Part shown: in pieces, positions 61,221 to 64,000 of the stretch
Position numbering within the stretch: position 1 is the first letter of the stretch
Layout: each line of letters opens with the position of its first letter
Assembly (NCBI RefSeq): GCF_001045435.1
Contig: NZ_LFNG01000006.1
Span: 62,001 to 126,000 of the forward strand
DNA length: 64,000 bases
From: Chryseobacterium koreense CCUG 49689
Lineage (GTDB): Bacteria; Bacteroidota; Bacteroidia; Flavobacteriales; Weeksellaceae
Direction of reading: 5' to 3'
Position numbers and translations under genes: made by a program
The notes under the pieces: generated by a model
Told to the model about the DNA's origin: nothing
The model's input: only the letters and a program-made list of their open reading frames with translations
The model's database searches: none

Positions 61221-63431
61221 TTAGTTCCCCGTCCTATTTTTCACATCATCATTCGCGCCACCGATATTTCTGATTTTCTGCAATTTCTGGTTTCCAAAAG
61301 TATAGGTTGCGGTGAAGTTAAACCTTCTTCTATATTGACTTTGATCCACAATATTATAGTCGCCGTTGTTCTGATATCCGGTAATCTTAATTTCTGAGGT
61401 GTGGAACACGTCTCTTACCTGCAAATTAAACGTCCAGTTATCCATTGTTTTCTTTAGAGACAAATTCAATCCATGTACAGGTTCCAGTTTTCCCAATTCA
61501 ATCATCAAACTTGAAGTATAGAAATAATTCACGCCAAGAAACCAATCCTTTTTACTACTTAACCTAATGGTATTCTGAAGATTAACTCCGTAAAAGGTAG
61601 TATTGTAGTCAATCACATTCTTATTGAAAGTAACTTCGTGCTGCGTATCAGTTGGGTCCTCAGCTACTTCACCTTTGTAAAGATGATGTCCTAAAAATGC
61701 ACTGTTATTGGCCACCCAGATTCCTTTGAAGAAAGTTTTCTGCATTCCCAGTGAAGCGGTCATCTCCTGTTTGTCACCATAATTCGTTCTGATGTACGCC
61801 AAAACCCGCTGATCTTTCGAATTAATTCCCTGAAGTGGAATCTGCTCTGATGCATCTTTCACATAAGAATGGCTGAAGTTCAAGAAATACGCATTTTTAT
61901 ACATATACATCAATTCCTGGTTGTAGTAAGTTTCAGGTTTTGCAAATGGATTGTTCTGAATATAATTCGTTTCTGTCAAATAGATTTTGTTCGGCGCAAT
62001 TGCCCAAAACGGTGGACGCTGGATCCTGCTGGAAAAACTGTAAGAAAAATTATGCTTCTGATTCGGATTGTAACTCAAACTCAAGTAAGGAAGAAAACTA
62101 TTATTGTCGCGGTTAATGGTGATATTTTTATCCAGCACAATTCCGTCAGACATCGTTTTTTCAAATCGGAACCCGGCTTTGCTGGTCCATTTTTCACCAA
62201 AATTTTTCTCTAAAGTGATATATGCGCTCGGAATTTTCTCAGTATAGAGAAAGTGATTGGATTGGTTCAAATCAATTCCCGTCGGTGGAAGGATATTGGT
62301 GAATTTCGTGTCGCTATCGGTTTTTGTGTGGTTAAAACTAGCACCAAAACTTAAAGTGTAATCGTTGTTCATTTTCTTTACATAATCCGCCAAAATCCCA
62401 ATATTGTCTATTCCCAGCGGAATATTTTGCTGGAACTGTTTCAGCAGCTCACCGTTATTCTGTTGCGCATCCTGTTCGATGGTGGAACCTGTAATTTCTT
62501 CTTTTTTGATATGTTTCAGATAAGAAGAACTGATGCTCAGTTTGCTGCCTTTGTCATCGGTTTTCAGTTCGTAATTCAAGTTGAACGAGTGGTCATCGGA
62601 CTTTGTATTGCCAAAGTTTTCAGTCCTGTTTCGGAAGATTTCACCCGTTTTCAAATTGGTCAGTACATTAAATAAATCCGTGTGAAGCTCTTTGGAGCGG
62701 TAAGTGTAATTGTTGTAAGAAAAACCAAGATTCTGCTTTTCGTTGATCTCAAAATCCAGATTCAGGTAGCCGCTCAGATTTGTTCCAAAATTATCAATAT
62801 TACCGGCTGAAGTTTGACTGAAGTCCTTGTTCCCGTTTGCCAGCGAAAGAAACTGGCGATTGTTGTTTTGTCCCGCATTAAAATTAGTTGAAATACCCAA
62901 CTTATCTTTTCGGTAATTCAAAGTAACCGAAGCTTTTTGACTGTTAAAATAAGACTGGTTGTTTTCCATTTTCAGGTTCCCGTTCAATCCGTCTGTAGGC
63001 TTTTTCTTCAGCACGATGTTCACGATTCCCTGATTTCCTTCCACAGCAAATTCAGAAGACGGCATGGTGATGACCTCAATTTTCTGGATGTTTTCAGATG
63101 GCATCGATTTCAAAAGTTCGATCACCGCATCTGGCGACATATTGCTTTTTCTTCCATTCAAATAAATCAGGACCGCATTTTTTCCAAGAATCTGCAGGGT
63201 TTTATCGTCTGATGCAGAAATCATCGGTGTTTCCTTCAGCAGGTCAAAAGCGTTTGAACCTTTGGCGATCGGCGAAGAAGCAACATCAAAAACCAACCGG
63301 TCCGCCTTTTTTTGGAAGACTTTTTTCGTCATGACTACTTCATCGATCGTTTTAGCTTTGGCGGAATCTTGCATTTGTGCAAACGAAAATGTTGCTGCAA
63401 GCAAAAAGATGGGTAGGATAAGTGTTTTCAT
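61221..63431 (-). CDS. Outer-membrane beta-barrel receptor (TonB-dependent receptor-like, OMP_b-brl_3 type)
   Basis: The 736-residue protein has a signal peptide (cleavage near FSFAQ). A plug domain at ~30-140 contains LVFDVASSPIAKGSNAFDLLKETPMIS and GRKSNMSPDAVIELLKSMPSENIQKIEVITMPSSEFAVEGNQGIVNIVLK. A ~580-residue beta barrel then ends in the strand RRFNFTATYTFGN. The carboxypeptidase-regulatory-like domain that usually precedes the plug in this family is missing, so this is a short form. The substrate is unknown. A palindrome overlaps its promoter, suggesting tight control by a specific regulator. Confidence 0.88.
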   Translation of the reverse strand: MKTLILPIFLLAATFSFAQMQDSAKAKTIDEVVMTKKVFQKKADRLVFDVASSPIAKGSNAFDLLKETPMISASDDKTLQILGKNAVLIYLNGRKSNMSPDAVIELLKSMPSENIQKIEVITMPSSEFAVEGNQGIVNIVLKKKPTDGLNGNLKMENNQSYFNSQKASVTLNYRKDKLGISTNFNAGQNNNRQFLSLANGNKDFSQTSAGNIDNFGTNLSGYLNLDFEINEKQNLGFSYNNYTYRSKELHTDLFNVLTNLKTGEIFRNRTENFGNTKSDDHSFNLNYELKTDDKGSKLSISSSYLKHIKKEEITGSTIEQDAQQNNGELLKQFQQNIPLGIDNIGILADYVKKMNNDYTLSFGASFNHTKTDSDTKFTNILPPTGIDLNQSNHFLYTEKIPSAYITLEKNFGEKWTSKAGFRFEKTMSDGIVLDKNITINRDNNSFLPYLSLSYNPNQKHNFSYSFSSRIQRPPFWAIAPNKIYLTETNYIQNNPFAKPETYYNQELMYMYKNAYFLNFSHSYVKDASEQIPLQGINSKDQRVLAYIRTNYGDKQEMTASLGMQKTFFKGIWVANNSAFLGHHLYKGEVAEDPTDTQHEVTFNKNVIDYNTTFYGVNLQNTIRLSSKKDWFLGVNYFYTSSLMIELGKLEPVHGLNLSLKKTMDNWTFNLQVRDVFHTSEIKITGYQNNGDYNIVDQSQYRRRFNFTATYTFGNQKLQKIRNIGGANDDVKNRTGN

Positions 63432-63531
63432 AATTTAATTTTGATTTAATGTTTAATATTTACTCGAAAAAGTTCATTGCCTAAAAAACTTAATCTCATC
63501 AGTTCTTTATTTCATTTACTAATTTCTTTTG

Positions 63532-63575
63532 CAAAGATATGTTTTTATTTTAGTATCATGCAATACAAAGTACTA
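63532..63575 (-). promoter_or_regulatory. Promoter and operator-like inverted repeat of the receptor gene
   Basis: On the minus strand a TATCTTTG -7 box (63539-63532) has TTG 21 bases upstream, inside an inverted repeat with arms TAGTA...TACTA spanning 63551-63575. Beyond the 5-bp arms, further symmetric positions match (TG and A). A repressor here would cover the -33 element. Confidence 0.55.
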
Positions 63576-63923
63576 ATAAAAACATATTCTTTCATTCAAC
63601 GCATTGATAATCAGCTTAAAAAATTTTGATGAAATTTTAGGACTTCAGGTATATGACAATCTTAAGATGCAAAACATTACATCTTTCCAGATTATTTTTC
63701 AGAAAAAAGATTAGTAAAAAGCAAAAATAAGCAAAACGGTTAAAACCTTTGCTATACAAGGCTTTATAAAAAGAGTAGTCTTAGTTCGGAAGTCGGTGTC
63801 TGATAGGTTTGGGGCTTAAATTGACAAGGTTAGGTTACTAATTCGTTACCGATTGACAAAGGTAATGATATGGCTTAACTGATTATATTTCAGTCTTTTG
63901 CGCCCTTTTCTACATTCCCTTGT
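63576..63923. other. Non-coding stretch between the receptor promoter and the edge gene
   Basis: About 350 bases of AT-rich DNA with no good coding frame on either strand. If the edge gene is an integrase, the left end and attachment site of the element should lie here. No duplicated core or tRNA fragment could be identified without the right-hand end. Confidence 0.35.
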
Positions 63924-63964
63924 AACTCAATGTAATTTAATTTTAAACATTAAACATTTGAGTT
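63924..63964. promoter_or_regulatory. Inverted repeat directly before the edge gene
   Basis: AACTCAA (63924-63930) and TTGAGTT (63958-63964) form perfect 7-bp arms 27 bases apart, ending at the base before the ATG. This could be a binding site controlling the downstream gene or part of an integration site. Confidence 0.35.
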
Positions 63965-64000
63965 ATGGAACAGACAAAAAAATCGACGTTCAAACTGCTT
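63965..64000 (+). CDS. Start of a probable tyrosine-type integrase (truncated by the window edge)
   Basis: Only 12 codons are inside the window (MEQTKKSTFKLL). That opening is very like the N-termini of Bacteroidetes site-specific integrases, whose arm-binding domain typically begins with STFK followed by a hydrophobic LFYLK-type strand. This recall rests on few residues, so the call is tentative. If right, the right edge is the left end of an integrative element or genomic island. Confidence 0.42.
   Translation, partial: MEQTKKSTFKLL

Overview
The window reads as chromosomal DNA of a flavobacterium of the Weeksellaceae (Chryseobacterium, Kaistella or Epilithonimonas type). The evidence is moderately AT-rich DNA, almost no Shine-Dalgarno sites, several promoters with the Bacteroidetes form TTTG-N19-TAnnTTTG (rpsO, rplK and the HU gene are the clearest), PorZ and four proteins with type IX secretion (T9SS) C-terminal domains, a B-type succinate dehydrogenase, and many Bacteroidetes-only families (DUF2480, DUF4403, DUF4407, START-like). 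No rRNA, CRISPR array or complete insertion sequence was seen. Most of the window is ordinary core genome.

Layout. 0-6.3 kb: a secreted unknown, uvrC, hutH, gcvT and dapA. 6.3-11 kb: a 5'-nucleotidase made as two separate proteins, then porZ-recO. 11-13.9 kb: rpsO, panC, a Lys-Leu-Lys tRNA cluster, aroK and an S4-domain protein. 14-18 kb: an FKBP-like lipoprotein, a toxin-antitoxin pair lying between two identical 30-bp terminator repeats, a GlsB-like membrane protein and pnp. 18.3-22.9 kb: an enzyme that reads as tyrosine phenol-lyase rather than tryptophanase, and a two-gene lysozyme plus membrane-inserted patatin phospholipase unit. 22.8-30.4 kb: flippase-like protein, panD, HU, pdxH, yqgE, a class IV aminotransferase homologue without its catalytic lysine, a START-like protein, and rplKAJL with neither nusG nor rpoBC beside it.

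30.6-40.3 kb: a T9SS cargo gene preceded by four TTTTCAC repeats at 22-23 bp, a surface-protein/membrane-protein pair, a glycine-zipper lipoprotein, tRNA-Cys, RDD and DUF4403 genes, an LLM oxidoreductase, and a RibBA whose GTP cyclohydrolase half has lost its zinc cysteines. 40.3-50.3 kb: sdhCAB, lpxB-comEC with a likely 59-residue coupled gene, a second toxin-antitoxin pair, and DUF2480, DUF2723 and DUF937 genes. 50.4-64 kb: guaB, another T9SS cargo, an OFA-type transporter, the nitrite-reduction unit nirK-nirV-SCO behind a palindrome covering its -7 box, a secreted tail-collar protein paired with a T9SS cargo, DUF4407, ruvC and an outer-membrane barrel receptor. The last 36 bases open a gene whose start resembles Bacteroidetes tyrosine integrases, so a mobile element may begin at the right edge.

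The best candidates for undescribed biology are the lysozyme-patatin pair, the repeat-bracketed toxin-antitoxin cassette, the repeat-controlled T9SS cargo, and the two domain-degenerate enzymes (RibBA and the class IV aminotransferase homologue). All functional statements come from reading motifs by eye; no database search was possible.
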